Shown in pieces: positions 26,964 to 37,279 of a DNA stretch of 64,000 bases; within the stretch, counting starts at the first letter, position 1, and every line of letters starts with the position of its first letter. The position numbers and the translations under genes were made by a program. The stretch is from the NCBI RefSeq assembly GCF_000827595.2, contig NZ_LN776189.1:62001-126000 (forward strand). The letters are read 5' to 3'. A model generated the notes under the pieces. It was not told the DNA's origin and did no database searches. It worked only from the letters and a program-made list of their open reading frames with translations. This DNA comes from Necropsobacter massiliensis. GTDB lineage: Bacteria > Pseudomonadota > Gammaproteobacteria > Enterobacterales > Pasteurellaceae.

Positions 26964-27827
26964 CTATTCCAGATTTTGAATTTGCTCACGCATTTGTTCG
27001 ATCAAAACTTTCAGTTCCACGGCGGAATTGGTCACCTCGGCATTGATGGATTTTGAGGCGAGCGTATTACTTTCGCGGTTTAATTCCTGCATCATAAAAT
27101 CCAATTTACGCCCGACCGCACCGCCTTTGTGCAAAATCGCGCGGGTTTCTTTCACGTGCAGTTGCAGACGATCCAACTCTTCCGCCACATCGATACGCTG
27201 TGCCAGCAGCACCATTTCCTGCTCCAGTCGCTGCGGATCCGGTTGCAAACTGAGTTCGTCAAAGCGTTGTAGAAGGCGTTCGCGCTGCCACTGTAGAATA
27301 TCCGGCATGGCGGCGCGTACCCGCTCCGCTTCGACGGAAATTGCATCAAGACGTTGTTCAAGCAGCGCTTTTAGCTTTTCGCCTTCGCGCGCGCGCATTG
27401 CAATAAAATCCTTGAGCAACACATCAAAGCCGGCGAGCAACTCCTGGCTGATCGCATCCAGATCCTGTTCCGGCGCTTCCACCACGCCCGGATAACGCAG
27501 CACATCGGTCAGGCTAAGTTCGCCTTCACCGGCTTGTTGTTTCAGCCATTGCAACGACTGAATTACCTGACCGGCAAGCGCCTTGTTCAGCGTTAGTTCG
27601 CGCGTCGTTTGTTGTTTTTGCTCAAGGCGTAGGCTACATTCGATTTTGCCGCGGGTCAGATTGCGGCGCAGTTTTTCGCGCAGGCTGTTTTCCAGCGCGC
27701 GGAACGGTTCCGGCAGGCGGAAGAAGTTTTCCAGATAGCGTTGATTCACCGAACGGATTTCCCATACGGCGTCGCCCCAGTCCTGTTTCATTTCACGACG
27801 GGCGAAGGCGGTCATACTGTAAATCAT
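26964..27827 (-). CDS. yicC: YicC-family endoribonuclease
   Basis: A 287-residue protein starting MIYSMTAFARRE, with EIRSVNQRYLE, VEAPEQDLD and the C-terminal KLDFMMQELNRESNTLASKS, both diagnostic for YicC/YloC. In E. coli YicC affects RNA turnover, including the sRNA RyhB, and acts as an RNase. It is divergent from rph, as in E. coli. Confidence 0.9.
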   Translation of the reverse strand: MIYSMTAFARREMKQDWGDAVWEIRSVNQRYLENFFRLPEPFRALENSLREKLRRNLTRGKIECSLRLEQKQQTTRELTLNKALAGQVIQSLQWLKQQAGEGELSLTDVLRYPGVVEAPEQDLDAISQELLAGFDVLLKDFIAMRAREGEKLKALLEQRLDAISVEAERVRAAMPDILQWQRERLLQRFDELSLQPDPQRLEQEMVLLAQRIDVAEELDRLQLHVKETRAILHKGGAVGRKLDFMMQELNRESNTLASKSINAEVTNSAVELKVLIEQMREQIQNLE

Positions 27828-28078
27828 AATCTTATCCTTAATTTGTTGTTTGGCGCTGATTTGGGCGTCGGGATTTGCCTGTGAATGGCGTTTTCTGTTA
27901 GTCGGATAACGTGAAAAAGCATAAATTTTTCATGTGATTATCATAAAGCCGAGGCAACTTTGACGACATTATTGACAATCTCGCCGTGAGTGGGACTATT
28001 TTACCTTTAAATTTCGTTTATGTCAGTTTGCGTGTTAAAATGACCGCACTTTTATCAGCAAAAATGAAGGAATTTTTA

Positions 28079-28795
28079 ATGCGTCCGAATGAACGAGCTT
28101 TTAATCAACCCCGTCCAATTCATATCACCCGTCACTATACTAAACACGCCGAAGGATCGGTGCTGGTGGAATTCGGCGAAACCAAAGTGATTTGCACCGC
28201 GACGGTTGAAGATACGGTGCCGCGTTTTCTGAAAGGGCAAAATCAGGGCTGGGTGACGGCGGAATACGGTATGCTGCCGCGTTCGACTCACAGTCGTATG
28301 CCGCGTGAAGCGGCAAAAGGCAAACAGGGCGGGCGGACGATGGAAATTCAGCGCTTGATCGCCCGTTCGTTAAGAGCAATGGTGGATCTGAACGCGCTCG
28401 GTGAGCGTTCAATTACGCTGGATTGTGATGTGATTCAGGCCGACGGCGGCACTCGCACCGCATCGATTACCGGCGCCTGCGTGGCGTTAGTTGATGCGAT
28501 TAACGGTTTGCTGGCGAACGGCACGCTGAAAACCAATCCGCTGAAAGGACTGGTGGCGGCAATTTCGGTCGGCATTGTCAACGGCGAAGCGGTGTGCGAT
28601 TTGGAATATGTGGAAGACAGCGCGGCGGAAACGGATATGAATGTGGTGATGACTGACGACGGTCGGTTGATTGAAGTGCAGGGTACGGCAGAAGGGGAGC
28701 CGTTCAGCCATGATGAATTGCTGCGGTTACTTGATTTAGCCAAACAAGGCTGCGATGCGATTTTCAGCGCGCAGCGTCAGGCGTTGGCGGAGTAA
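28079..28795 (+). CDS. rph: Ribonuclease PH
   Basis: A 238-residue phosphate-dependent 3' exoribonuclease for tRNA maturation: [41 protein letters not shown] (RNA and phosphate site) and [18 protein letters not shown]. The length is complete, so the E. coli K-12 frameshift is absent. An in-frame ATG 93 bases upstream is rejected because the conserved N-terminus begins here. A USS lies just before the gene. pyrE follows after 6 bases. Confidence 0.95.
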   Translation: MRPNERAFNQPRPIHITRHYTKHAEGSVLVEFGETKVICTATVEDTVPRFLKGQNQGWVTAEYGMLPRSTHSRMPREAAKGKQGGRTMEIQRLIARSLRAMVDLNALGERSITLDCDVIQADGGTRTASITGACVALVDAINGLLANGTLKTNPLKGLVAAISVGIVNGEAVCDLEYVEDSAAETDMNVVMTDDGRLIEVQGTAEGEPFSHDELLRLLDLAKQGCDAIFSAQRQALAE

Positions 28796-28801
28796 ATTAT
28801 C

Positions 28802-29446
28802 ATGCAAGATTATAAAAAGGAATTTATTCACTTCGCTTTAAGTCGTAACGTATTAAAATTTGGTGAATTTACCCTGAAATCTGGCAGAGTCAGTCCGTAT
28901 TTCTTTAATGCCGGATTATTTAATACTGGTGCAGATCTTGCCTGTCTGGGGCGCTTTTATGCAGCTGCCATTCAGGCGGCAGGGTTGCAGTATGACGTGA
29001 TTTTCGGCCCTGCCTATAAGGGCATTCCTATCGGTACCACGGTGTCGGTGGCGTTGTTCGACCAGTATCAGTTGGATAAACCGGTATGCTTTAACCGCAA
29101 AGAGGCGAAGGATCACGGCGAAGGCGGCAACTTGATCGGCAGTCCGTTGCAGGGACGAGTGTTGCTGGTGGACGATGTCATCACCGCCGGTACGGCGATT
29201 CGTGAGGCGATGGATCTCATTGCGGCAAACCATGCGCAGCTCAGCGCGGTGGTGATTGCGTTAAATCGCAAAGAACGCGGCAAAGGTGAACTTTCCGCCA
29301 TTCAGGAAGTCGAACGTGATTATCATTGTCAGGTGCTGTCGATCATCGATTTGGACGATTTGATGTGTTTTATTGAGCAGGACGAGCGCTATCGTCAGCA
29401 TTTACCGGCGTTACGCGCTTATCGCGAGCGTTACGGTGTGAAATAA
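28802..29446 (+). CDS. pyrE: Orotate phosphoribosyltransferase
   Basis: A 214-residue type I phosphoribosyltransferase that makes OMP from orotate and PRPP in pyrimidine synthesis. The PRPP loop is [12 protein letters not shown] at about residues 121-132; [13 protein letters not shown] is the flexible catalytic loop. It is translationally close to rph, the classic rph-pyrE operon. The 6-base gap leaves no room for the rph-pyrE attenuator seen in E. coli. Confidence 0.95.
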   Translation: MQDYKKEFIHFALSRNVLKFGEFTLKSGRVSPYFFNAGLFNTGADLACLGRFYAAAIQAAGLQYDVIFGPAYKGIPIGTTVSVALFDQYQLDKPVCFNRKEAKDHGEGGNLIGSPLQGRVLLVDDVITAGTAIREAMDLIAANHAQLSAVVIALNRKERGKGELSAIQEVERDYHCQVLSIIDLDDLMCFIEQDERYRQHLPALRAYRERYGVK

Positions 29447-29457
29447 GATGAAATAAA

Positions 29458-29543
29458 AAGTGCGGTGTTTTTTCACGCCGTTTCGGCAACGGCTGCGCTA
29501 TAGTCGCAATGAGACCGAAATCGCGGAAAAATCGACCGCACTT
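29458..29543. terminator. Inverted USS pair after pyrE
   Basis: AAGTGCGGT (29458-29466) and ACCGCACTT (29535-29543) flank about 70 bases that also contain the small hairpin GCCGTT-TCGGC-AACGGC. It separates pyrE from djlA. Confidence 0.6.
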
Positions 29544-29563
29544 TCTATCTAACGGAGCAATCA

Positions 29564-30442
29564 ATGAATTTTATCGGGAAATTACTGGGATTTATTATCG
29601 GCTGGCGATTTGGCGGTTTATTCGGTGCCATTGCCGGCGTTATTTTGGGCCATATTGCGGATAAAAAACTGTATGAACTCGGCAGCGTGAATTCAAGTTT
29701 TTTCAACCATAAACTGACGCGGCAGTCGTTATTTATGCAGACGACTTTTGCGGTATTAGGACATTTAAGCAAAGCCAAAGGACGAGTCACAGAAGATGAT
29801 ATTGCGCTCGCCAGCAACTTAATGCAGCAGATGAATCTGGATGATGCCGGACGCAAACTGGCGCAGGAAGCGTTTAATCGCGGTAAAGAGGCAGGATTCC
29901 CGATTCGTCAGGTGATTCGTGAGTTTCGTCTGGGCTGTGGACAACGCGCGGATTTGCTCAGAATGTTTTTATCGGTGCAGGTTAAAGCGGCGTTTGCCGA
30001 TGATCACCTGCACGAGAATGAAAAAGAGGTGCTGTATGTGGTGGCGGAAGAACTGGGACTGTCGCGTTTCCAGTTTGAACAACTGCTGATGGCGGAAATG
30101 GCGGCGCGTCATTTCAGTCGTAACGGCGGATTTTATTACGAACAACGCAGCAGTTCGCAGCAAGGCGGTTATAGTCAGGGCGATTATCGTCAACAACGTG
30201 GTTATCAACAGCCGCACAGCAGCGGTCCGACGCTGGATGACGCCTATAAAGTGCTGGGCGTATCTGCCAGCGATGATCGCAATACGGTAAAACGCGCGTA
30301 CCGCCGTTTGATGAATGAAAATCACCCGGATAAGCTGGTGGCAAAAGGTTTACCGAAAGAAATGTTGGAAATGGCGAAGGAAAAAGCCCAGCAGATTCAG
30401 GCGGCATACGATTTAATCTGTAAAGCGAAAGGCTGGAAATAA
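29564..30442 (+). CDS. djlA: DjlA, membrane-anchored J-domain co-chaperone
   Basis: A 292-residue protein. It has an N-terminal glycine-rich membrane segment (FIGKLLGFIIGWRFGGLFGAIAGVILG), a TerB-like central domain (about 60-190), a Gln/Ser/Tyr-rich linker and a C-terminal J-domain with DDAYKVLGVS and HPDK. DjlA stimulates DnaK ATPase at the inner membrane. Its stop overlaps the start of the next gene (TAATG). Confidence 0.95.
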   Translation: MNFIGKLLGFIIGWRFGGLFGAIAGVILGHIADKKLYELGSVNSSFFNHKLTRQSLFMQTTFAVLGHLSKAKGRVTEDDIALASNLMQQMNLDDAGRKLAQEAFNRGKEAGFPIRQVIREFRLGCGQRADLLRMFLSVQVKAAFADDHLHENEKEVLYVVAEELGLSRFQFEQLLMAEMAARHFSRNGGFYYEQRSSSQQGGYSQGDYRQQRGYQQPHSSGPTLDDAYKVLGVSASDDRNTVKRAYRRLMNENHPDKLVAKGLPKEMLEMAKEKAQQIQAAYDLICKAKGWK

Positions 30443-31053
30443 TGCTGAAACGAGCTGATGGGTTTCCGCTTGCGCTGGCGTTTGTTATTAGCGCGTTGAT
30501 CATCTGGTCTGGCATTGCGCCTTTTTCCCGCTCGGTCTGGTATGCGGAAATTCTACCGATTATTGCGGTGTTCGCCGTGTTAGTTTTAACTTACCGCTCT
30601 TTTCAATTCAGTCGCACCGCTTATGCGCTGATGTCCTTATGGCTGATTATGCACAGTATCGGCGCGCATTATACCTTTGAACGCGTGCCGTTTGGTTGGG
30701 CAAACGATATGCTGACGCCTTGGTTGGGTGAGGCGCGCAATCATTTTGATCGGGTGGCGCATTATGTTATCGGCTTTTACAGCTTTGCCTGTGCTGAATT
30801 TTTATTGCGCCGCAAACTGACCGGGTCGATTATCGCCGGTCTGTTTTCGCTGTTTCTGATTATGTCCGTCGCCGCCGCCTACGAATTAATCGAATGGCAA
30901 TATGCCGTGCTTGCGGGTGGCGACGAGGGAATTGCGTTTCTCGGTTCGCAGGGCGATCCGTGGGATGCGCAGAAAGATATGCTCGCCGATACGCTAGGTG
31001 CGATTACTGCGCTGGCGCTTTTTTATCTGATTCGTCCTGATCAATCGGTCTGA
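30442..31053 (+). CDS. yjdF: DUF2238 (YjdF-like) membrane protein
   Basis: A 203-residue inner-membrane protein with about six hydrophobic segments. Motifs [28 protein letters not shown] and [17 protein letters not shown]...[13 protein letters not shown], rich in His, Glu and Asp inside the membrane, are typical of DUF2238. The biochemical role is unknown. Start and stop overlap with djlA and dusC, so it is translationally coupled. Confidence 0.8.
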   Translation: MLKRADGFPLALAFVISALIIWSGIAPFSRSVWYAEILPIIAVFAVLVLTYRSFQFSRTAYALMSLWLIMHSIGAHYTFERVPFGWANDMLTPWLGEARNHFDRVAHYVIGFYSFACAEFLLRRKLTGSIIAGLFSLFLIMSVAAAYELIEWQYAVLAGGDEGIAFLGSQGDPWDAQKDMLADTLGAITALALFYLIRPDQSV

Positions 31054-32003
31054 TGCTGATGCGTGTGATATTAGCGCCGATGCAGGGCGTATTGGATCCC
31101 TTGGTTCGTCAGCTGTTGACGGATGTCAATGATTATGATCTCTGCATTTCCGAATTCGTCCGCGTGGTGGACCAATTATTGCCGGAGAAAGTGTTTTATC
31201 GTTTATGCCCGGAATTATTATGCGGCGGTAAAACGCCGTCTGGCACGCCGCTGCGCGTTCAGCTGCTTGGGCAGCATCCGCATTGGCTGGCGGAAAATGC
31301 GCGACGTGCGGTTGCGCTCGGATCATGGGGCGTAGATCTGAATTGCGGTTGTCCGTCAAAAACAGTAAACGGCAGTCACGGCGGGGCGGCGTTATTAAAA
31401 CAGCCGGAGTTGATTTATCAAGCGACCCGCGCCATTCGCCAGGCGCTGCCAGCAAGTCAGCCGGTAAACGTTAAAGTGCGCCTCGGTTGGGCGCATGACG
31501 GCGCAGCCTTTGAGATCGCCGATGCAGTACAACAGGGCGGTGCAACGGAAATCGCCATTCACGGGCGTACCAAAACCGACGGTTATCGCGCCGAGCGGAT
31601 TAATTGGGCGAAAATCGGCGAAGTGCGCCGTCAATTGTCCATTCCGGTGATCGCCAACGGCGAAATCTGGAATCGGCAAGATGCGGAAGCCTGCATGGCG
31701 CAAACCGGTTGCGTTGATGTGATGGTCGGACGCGGCGCGTTAACCCTGCCAAATTTGAGTCGGGTTATTAAAGCTCAGCAGGAAAAACTGGACTGGCAAA
31801 CCGGCGTGATGCCGCTATTGCGCCGTTATGCCGATATGTATAATCCTTATGACAGCGGTTTTTATCATGTGGCGCGGATTAAACAATGGTTGCGCTATTT
31901 AAATGCGGCATATTCTGAGGCAGACGCCTTATTTGAACGGATTAAAACCTGTTCGCAGGCGGAGGAATTGCGCGAAAGATTGTATCAGGTGGTAACGGAA
32001 TGA
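31053..32003 (+). CDS. dusC: tRNA-dihydrouridine(16) synthase DusC
   Basis: A 316-residue FMN enzyme that reduces U16 of tRNA. It begins [18 protein letters not shown], and the catalytic Cys lies in [19 protein letters not shown] (about residues 97-115). [10 protein letters not shown] and PVIANGEI bind FMN. The APMQGV rather than APMEGV N-terminus and the length fit DusC, not DusA or DusB. Its last four bases overlap the yjjG start. Confidence 0.9.
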   Translation: MLMRVILAPMQGVLDPLVRQLLTDVNDYDLCISEFVRVVDQLLPEKVFYRLCPELLCGGKTPSGTPLRVQLLGQHPHWLAENARRAVALGSWGVDLNCGCPSKTVNGSHGGAALLKQPELIYQATRAIRQALPASQPVNVKVRLGWAHDGAAFEIADAVQQGGATEIAIHGRTKTDGYRAERINWAKIGEVRRQLSIPVIANGEIWNRQDAEACMAQTGCVDVMVGRGALTLPNLSRVIKAQQEKLDWQTGVMPLLRRYADMYNPYDSGFYHVARIKQWLRYLNAAYSEADALFERIKTCSQAEELRERLYQVVTE

Positions 32004-32671
32004 AATATCAATGGATTTTTTTTGATGCGGATGAAACGCTATTTTCCTTCGACGGCTTTGTCGGCTTAAAACGCATGTTCACCGATTATGGGGTGGATTT
32101 TCAACAGACGGATTTTGACGAATTTCAGCAGCTGAATAAACCGCTGTGGGTGCAATATCAAAACGCTGAAATCAGCGCGCAGCAGTTGCAAACCACCCGT
32201 TTTGAGCAGTGGGGAAAGCGGCTCGGAAAACCAGCGGCGGAGTTAAACCGCGCGTATTTGTTGTCAATGGCTGATATTTGCCGTCCGTTGGAGGGCGTGC
32301 GAGAAACTCTGCAAGCATTAAGCCAGCATGCAAAGCTGGCGATTATTACCAACGGTTTTACCTTGATGCAGCAGCTGCGGCTACAGAACACCGGTTTGCA
32401 GGATTGCTTTGAATTTATTACCGTGTCGGAAGAAGTGGGCATTGCCAAACCTGACGCGCGGATTTTTGCGCATAGCTTGCAGCGGGCGCAGATCAAGGAT
32501 AAACGCGAAGTGCTGATGGTCGGCGATACCCTGCAATCGGATATTCAGGGCGGAATTAACGCTGGGCTGGATACATGCTGGCTGGCGCACCATCGGCACA
32601 ATGATACGGACATCATGCCTTCTTATACGGTTAATCGGTTTGCCGAGCTGGCGGATGTGGTGAACGCATAG
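32000..32671 (+). CDS. yjjG: Pyrimidine 5'-nucleotidase YjjG
   Basis: A 223-residue HAD phosphatase with the nucleophile FFDADET (Asp9, Asp11), ITNGFT, and [22 protein letters not shown] as the Mg2+ motif. YjjG dephosphorylates UMP and dTMP and house-cleans mutagenic pyrimidine nucleotides. It is the last gene of the djlA-yjdF-dusC-yjjG overlap chain and is followed by a USS-pair terminator. Confidence 0.9.
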   Translation: MKYQWIFFDADETLFSFDGFVGLKRMFTDYGVDFQQTDFDEFQQLNKPLWVQYQNAEISAQQLQTTRFEQWGKRLGKPAAELNRAYLLSMADICRPLEGVRETLQALSQHAKLAIITNGFTLMQQLRLQNTGLQDCFEFITVSEEVGIAKPDARIFAHSLQRAQIKDKREVLMVGDTLQSDIQGGINAGLDTCWLAHHRHNDTDIMPSYTVNRFAELADVVNA

Positions 32672-32679
32672 TGATAAAA

Positions 32680-32740
32680 AAGTGCGGTGTAATTTTGCTG
32701 CGTTTTCGAGGCGAAATATTCGGCAAATCCGACCGCACTT
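32680..32740. terminator. Inverted USS pair between convergent genes
   Basis: AAGTGCGGT (32680-32688) and ACCGCACTT (32732-32740) form a terminator-like stem between yjjG and the leftward amidohydrolase gene. Confidence 0.65.
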
Positions 32741-32756
32741 TTATCTGCTCACTTAT

Positions 32757-33743
32757 TTAATCGATACCCAAGACTTTGCGCCCGTTGATGCTGGCGATAT
32801 TGATCATTGCATCGAGATCGGGAAAGCGGCAGCCGGCGGCAAGTAGGCTTAATTCCTGCCACATATCACCTTCGCACAGCGGCACCATGTAATCGCAGAT
32901 ATTATCGGTGCCGATGGCCACGGTAATGCCTTCCGGGATCATTTCGTCCGCTGGCGTCAGCGCATTGTGGAATGGCATCAGATCTTCTTTGCGGTTGCTG
33001 TCAATCCACGCCATCGGGCAGGCGATGATCATCATTTGCGCCTGACGCATTTTTTCATACAGTTTATAGCGGTATTCTTTGGAATGCGCGCCGATTGAAA
33101 TACCGTGAATGGCGACAACTCGCCCCTGCATGCCGTGTTCAATGGTTTTATCGCATAACTGTTCGGTTTCTTTTTCGCGCGGCGTATTGAATTGATCCAC
33201 ATGCACATGGCACATAATGCCGAGGGATTTGGCTTTGTCCAGCAGAATATCCATGGCTTCCAGCCCGCGTCCATAATCCAGCTCATCACGGTAAGGCAGC
33301 CCGCCTATCATATCCACCATTTCCGAACCGATATCGAACCATTTTCTTGCGGTCGATTCAATCACGCCTTTAAGCGTCTGGTTGGCGAATTTCAGTGTGA
33401 TGTCGTGCTTATATACTTCGCGAGCTTTGTGGGCGGCGATAATCGCGCGGTCTTCACAGATAGGATCAATATCCACAAACGTGCCGAATGCGGTGACACC
33501 CTGGGCGATCATCAGTTCGATCGCTTGACAGAAACGGGCATAATAATCATCCACCGATGAAGTGCGTTTGACCTCGTCCACCAGATCCCATTTTTGTTGC
33601 AAATTGCTGCTGTGATAGATGCCGATTTTTTCCGGAGTCATGGTAAATGCGCGATCAGCGTGCGCATGGGAATTCACCCAGCCGCCTTTTTTGATGATTT
33701 CATCTCTGATGTAGGTTTTAAAGCTACGAACATGGTTTTTCAT
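32757..33743 (-). CDS. CodA-like amidohydrolase
   Basis: A 328-residue amidohydrolase barrel. Metal ligands are visible: HAH (His26, His28), HVHVD (His179-Asp183), HG (His213) and Asp280 in AIGTDN. The tail GTDNICDYMVPLCEGDMWQEL parallels cytosine deaminase (GHDDVFDPWYPLGTGNM). A deaminase or hydrolase on a cytosine-, pterin- or triazine-like ring is likely, but the substrate is unknown and no transporter adjoins. ATG 33743 follows GGAG. Its 300-base leader holds a terminator and folded elements (see 33800-34000). Confidence 0.7.
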   Translation of the reverse strand: MKNHVRSFKTYIRDEIIKKGGWVNSHAHADRAFTMTPEKIGIYHSSNLQQKWDLVDEVKRTSSVDDYYARFCQAIELMIAQGVTAFGTFVDIDPICEDRAIIAAHKAREVYKHDITLKFANQTLKGVIESTARKWFDIGSEMVDMIGGLPYRDELDYGRGLEAMDILLDKAKSLGIMCHVHVDQFNTPREKETEQLCDKTIEHGMQGRVVAIHGISIGAHSKEYRYKLYEKMRQAQMMIIACPMAWIDSNRKEDLMPFHNALTPADEMIPEGITVAIGTDNICDYMVPLCEGDMWQELSLLAAGCRFPDLDAMINIASINGRKVLGID

Positions 33744-33799
33744 AATTACTCCGTGACGATATAAGCGATAACAGGCGGACAGCGGCTGAAGATATAAAA

Positions 33800-33822
33800 A
33801 AATCCCACATGCAAGGGGATTT
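33800..33822 (-). terminator. Intrinsic terminator inside the amidohydrolase leader
   Basis: On the minus strand AAATCCC pairs with GGGATTT (7 bp, 9-base loop) and runs into seven T. It lies about 55 bases before the ATG at 33743, so it would stop leader transcripts unless an alternative structure forms. A second hairpin (33849-33855/33866-33872) lies just upstream of it. Confidence 0.6.
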
Positions 33823-33923
33823 GTTATTAAGTGAAAAGAGAATTGCGTTCAATGCGTTTTGGCGTGCATTGAGTAAGTCGATTGCAATGTTATGAAAAAT
33901 TCTCGGATTTTTAATTAATAACA

Positions 33924-34000
33924 TTATATCCAGTCCTGATATAAGGGTACGGACCTGACGGACGAACCCCGGATACTCGGGCGATAGTATAAGGGGTTCG
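33924..34000 (-). promoter_or_regulatory. Structured leader or operator region of the amidohydrolase gene
   Basis: Two hairpins are visible. One has 8-bp arms CGAACCCC/GGGGTTCG (33963-33970/33993-34000) with an inner 5-bp stem (33973-33977/33986-33990) across a 2x2 internal loop. The other has 7-bp arms at 33924-33930/33938-33944. The loop of the second (GTCC, 33933-33936) can pair with GGAC at 33951-33954 or 33960-33963, giving a possible pseudoknot. With the downstream terminator this suggests a riboswitch. Alternatively, TATAAT on the minus strand near 33921-33928 may be a promoter and the repeats its operators. Confidence 0.4.
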
Positions 34001-34050
34001 ATATTAAAAATATAATCGGTTCTAACTATCGGTCGCGCATTAAATCGGAA

Positions 34051-35802
34051 CTATTTATCAAAGAACTCACCTTCCCGGGTAAAAACATCCAAAAACAGTC
34101 CGAGCGGCGGTGATGCCGACGAGGCTTTTTGATAAGTGCGGTCAAATTTTTGATAGTTTCCGCGCCGATCAATCTGGTATTGCGTGCCGTCCGGCATAAT
34201 CACCACCGTCCAGCGGTAGTTACCCGCCTGCACCCAATCGCGGCTGGAGGACGGCTCGAACAGATCTTTTCCTTGTGCATAATCGGAAATCGGATTGTTC
34301 GCCTTAAACAGGTGTTTCATTAGTGCCGGAAGCACGTCGGTGTGGGTGGTTAAGCGAGTGATTTTCCCCGGCGCCAATCCTTTCCAGTGCACGATCATCG
34401 GCACTTGAATTTCATCGCGAGCGAAATAGTGCGTTTGCTGCTTTTCATCCAGCTGATTGAAATGATAACCGTGTTCCGCCGTAATCATCACCAGCGTGTT
34501 GTCAAGGTTGAGCGTATTCAGCACTTCGTCCAGCTGCGAATCCAGTTGGCCCAAGGCTTGGTCATAAGCGGTTGAGCTTAGCCCCTGCGGCAACGCCAGA
34601 GTTAAATAGGCGAAGAACGGTGTATTGCGCTGGGTGATCTGTTCGTGCCATTGGATAAACTGTTTGGCGGCGCTGCGGTTATCGGTTTTTTTCTTCGCCA
34701 GCCGGCTTTCGGCAAACAATGCCTGACGGAATAAGCTGGCTTTGAAGCCGTCGGATGAGAACAAGCCAAGGCTGTAGCCGCTGTGTTTGTCACGTAATTG
34801 TTCGATCAGCACGGATTCGGTTTTATTGCTGAGCAGACTGTCGGTATAGTTGGCGTTCAAACCGTAAAATAAGCCGGTCAGCCCGGTATTGTTGTTATTG
34901 CCGGTGCTGTAATGATTGGTATATTCGGTGGACTGCCCGGCGAAAGCGTGCAATTTAGGCATATTTTCGGCGTTGACGGCATCGTAGCGCAGACCGGATA
35001 CGGTGATCAGCAGAATATTGCTTTTGGCGTGATTTTCGCTGAATGTCAATGCCCGTTTCGGGTAGTTGATTTTCGGCGCTTCCGGGCGACCTTCCTGCTC
35101 CAGCGTCTGACTGTATTGGGCTTTATCCAGCAAGCCGTGTTTTTCCAGAAAGGAACGTGCCGTCATCGGGTAAGAAACCGGGAAATTGGATTTCTGCATG
35201 GTAATCGGGCGGTAAATGTAGGCGTCCGCCCAAGCATAAATTAAATGGGTAGCGGTAAAAGTGCAGATAAAAAAGAAGCCGACGCCTTTCAGCCATTTCT
35301 GTCGTTCCAAACTGCGCAGCTTTTCCCATGACCAACGAGAAAACAGCATTTGCGCCAGCAAAATAATCGGCATCGGGGCAAAGAAAATCTGCCATGTTCG
35401 CGACAGTTCACCGTTTTCCGGATTGACTAACAGATTCCAGACCACGGAGGAAAGGTGCAGGTTAAAGCGCGAGAAAACTTCCGTATCAAGCAGTAGAAAG
35501 GTGATGCCGAGCGTGGACAGAATAACAGTCAGTCCACGAAAAGTGCGGTGGTTTTTAATGATAAAACTTAACGGAAACACCACCAGCAGATAGACGGCGA
35601 ACACGATAAAACTGAAATGACCGAGCAGGCTGATAAAAAAATAAAGTTTGCCGAACAGGGTATCCGGCCAGTCGATGATAAACGCGTAGCGCGAGCCTAT
35701 CACAATTGCCCATAAGATATTAAAAAACACAAACCAATGCCCCCAAGAAATCTTGCGGGAGGTTTCTTCGCGGTATTGTTTGCCGTTTTTAATCCATAAC
35801 AT
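34051..35802 (-). CDS. lapC: LapC/YejM (PbgA), LPS-sensing inner-membrane protein
   Basis: A 583-residue protein with about five N-terminal membrane segments (residues 20-190), a linker, and a periplasmic sulfatase-like domain (ILLITVSGLRYDAVNAENMPKL, ITAEHGYHFN). In enterobacteria YejM/LapC senses LPS and controls LpxC degradation through LapB. VSGLRYD lacks the usual sulfatase Cys/Ser nucleophile, in line with a signalling rather than catalytic role. It lies 5 bases after yejL in one operon. Two USS lie in the gene. Confidence 0.9.
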   Translation of the reverse strand: MLWIKNGKQYREETSRKISWGHWFVFFNILWAIVIGSRYAFIIDWPDTLFGKLYFFISLLGHFSFIVFAVYLLVVFPLSFIIKNHRTFRGLTVILSTLGITFLLLDTEVFSRFNLHLSSVVWNLLVNPENGELSRTWQIFFAPMPIILLAQMLFSRWSWEKLRSLERQKWLKGVGFFFICTFTATHLIYAWADAYIYRPITMQKSNFPVSYPMTARSFLEKHGLLDKAQYSQTLEQEGRPEAPKINYPKRALTFSENHAKSNILLITVSGLRYDAVNAENMPKLHAFAGQSTEYTNHYSTGNNNNTGLTGLFYGLNANYTDSLLSNKTESVLIEQLRDKHSGYSLGLFSSDGFKASLFRQALFAESRLAKKKTDNRSAAKQFIQWHEQITQRNTPFFAYLTLALPQGLSSTAYDQALGQLDSQLDEVLNTLNLDNTLVMITAEHGYHFNQLDEKQQTHYFARDEIQVPMIVHWKGLAPGKITRLTTHTDVLPALMKHLFKANNPISDYAQGKDLFEPSSSRDWVQAGNYRWTVVIMPDGTQYQIDRRGNYQKFDRTYQKASSASPPLGLFLDVFTREGEFFDK

Positions 35803-35807
35803 AGTGT

Positions 35808-36029
35808 TTATTTGTCGCTTTTGACTGAATTCAGCAATGCCTCGGAAAAGGCTTGTGCCAGCGCGGTACGTTGCTGAGTGCCGACACTGCTGCGCAGTAA
35901 ATTGGTGACCATGTTACCGAGTACCACCAACGACAGTTCGACCGGCGCTTGATGTTTTTCGAGTACGCCGATCATATCCTGTAAGATTGCATCGACTTGT
36001 TTATCTTGATATTTTGACTGTTTTGCCAT
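35808..36029 (-). CDS. yejL: YejL-family protein (DUF1414)
   Basis: A 73-residue protein: QSKYQDKQVDAILQDMIGVLEKH followed by PVELSLVVLGNMVTNLL, the DUF1414/YejL family. The role is unknown. It is the first gene of yejL-lapC and is divergent from yejK, the same layout as in E. coli. Confidence 0.9.
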   Translation of the reverse strand: MAKQSKYQDKQVDAILQDMIGVLEKHQAPVELSLVVLGNMVTNLLRSSVGTQQRTALAQAFSEALLNSVKSDK

Positions 36030-36194
36030 TCTGAAACCTGAGTGTCGCGGCGGAGAGAAAATCAGCGGTTATTCGGTTCAAATGATAATCGGTTTTTTTC
36101 TCTCAAGAATAATTTCGTATATGCTAGCATATTTTTCATTAAAGTGCGGTTATAATATCGCGCAAATTTATTGTTATACACAGCGGATTAAAAC

Positions 36195-37214
36195 ATGACT
36201 ATCAGCGTTAATCAAATCGTATTGCATCAATTAGTTAAGGCGACGACGGAAGATGAAAATACCGGGTTAAGCCTTCAGCTGCGGGAAGCGTTGCTGCCGG
36301 TAACTGCGGAGGCAGAACAGATGATGTTGCAACTGCATCAGGGTTATCAGAATAAAGCGAAAGGATATGGCGTATTTCAGGCGGCGTCGAATTTTGCTCA
36401 GATACTCAATCGGCTGCTGGAAGGGGAAACCGATTTTTTATCTTTTAGCCAGCAGGCGGCATCCTTACTGGCGGCGGAATTGGGCAAATACGCCTTTGCT
36501 GATAGCGGCACGCTGATTTTATGCCGTTATAATTTTTTAGCCACCGATTACCTGTTTATTGCGCTGTTGGACAGCCGCGCCAGTATGCTGGTGGATGAAC
36601 GATTGGAAATTCACCGTACTCAATATCTTGACATCACGCAATTCGATATTGCTGGGCGGATTAATCTGACTGATTTGCAAACCGATGCCGATTCCAACCG
36701 TTATCTGACTTTTATTAAGGGCCGGGTCGGACGTAAGATCGGCGATTTCTTTATGGATTTTCTCGGCGCCGACGAAGGGCTGAATCCGCAGGTGCAGAAT
36801 CAATGCCTGTTGCAAGCGGTCAGTGATTATTGCCGGCAGGGCGAGTTGAACGCCGAGCAGTCGCAGGCGGTGAAAAAGCAAGTATTTGACTATTGTAAAG
36901 GTCAGCTGAATGACGGGGAGGAAATTGAGTTGACGGAACTTTCCGCCAATATTCCGACTCTAAAAGACCGGCCTTTTGCCGATTTTGCCGCTGAACAGGA
37001 TTACGGGCTGGAAGCCAGCATTCCGCCGCTGCGCGCGACGCTGAAAAGCCTGACTAAATTTTCTGGTTCCGGCAAAGGGGTGACAATCAGTTTCGATGCG
37101 GAATTAATCGATCACCGAATCTTCTGGGATGAGGCGTCCGATACCTTAACAATCAAAGGGTTACCGCCTAATTTGCGTGATCAGCTAGAGCGCCGGCTGA
37201 AACCGCAGAATTAA
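36195..37214 (+). CDS. yejK: Nucleoid-associated protein YejK
   Basis: A 339-residue member of the YejK/NdpA family, which co-purifies with the nucleoid and interacts with topoisomerase [30 protein letters not shown] and [28 protein letters not shown] are family blocks. The length is standard. It is divergent from yejL. A USS lies in the gap near 36141. Confidence 0.9.
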   Translation: MTISVNQIVLHQLVKATTEDENTGLSLQLREALLPVTAEAEQMMLQLHQGYQNKAKGYGVFQAASNFAQILNRLLEGETDFLSFSQQAASLLAAELGKYAFADSGTLILCRYNFLATDYLFIALLDSRASMLVDERLEIHRTQYLDITQFDIAGRINLTDLQTDADSNRYLTFIKGRVGRKIGDFFMDFLGADEGLNPQVQNQCLLQAVSDYCRQGELNAEQSQAVKKQVFDYCKGQLNDGEEIELTELSANIPTLKDRPFADFAAEQDYGLEASIPPLRATLKSLTKFSGSGKGVTISFDAELIDHRIFWDEASDTLTIKGLPPNLRDQLERRLKPQN

Positions 37215-37279
37215 TTTGGCAATCCGATTAACTTTAGGTATTATCAACCATTGTTTGCAGACTATAAAAAGGTAAAAAT

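Noticed and set aside
33945-33964. Mini-ykkC (guanidine-II) riboswitch on the plus strand, from the GGTACGGACC loop
   Set aside because: Only one convincing ACGG hairpin is present and the gene to the right is read in the opposite direction.
33993-34006. tRNA-like T-arm (GGGGTTCGA)
   Set aside because: The complementary side of a T-arm and the other tRNA arms are absent; the bases are better explained as the arm of an 8-bp hairpin.
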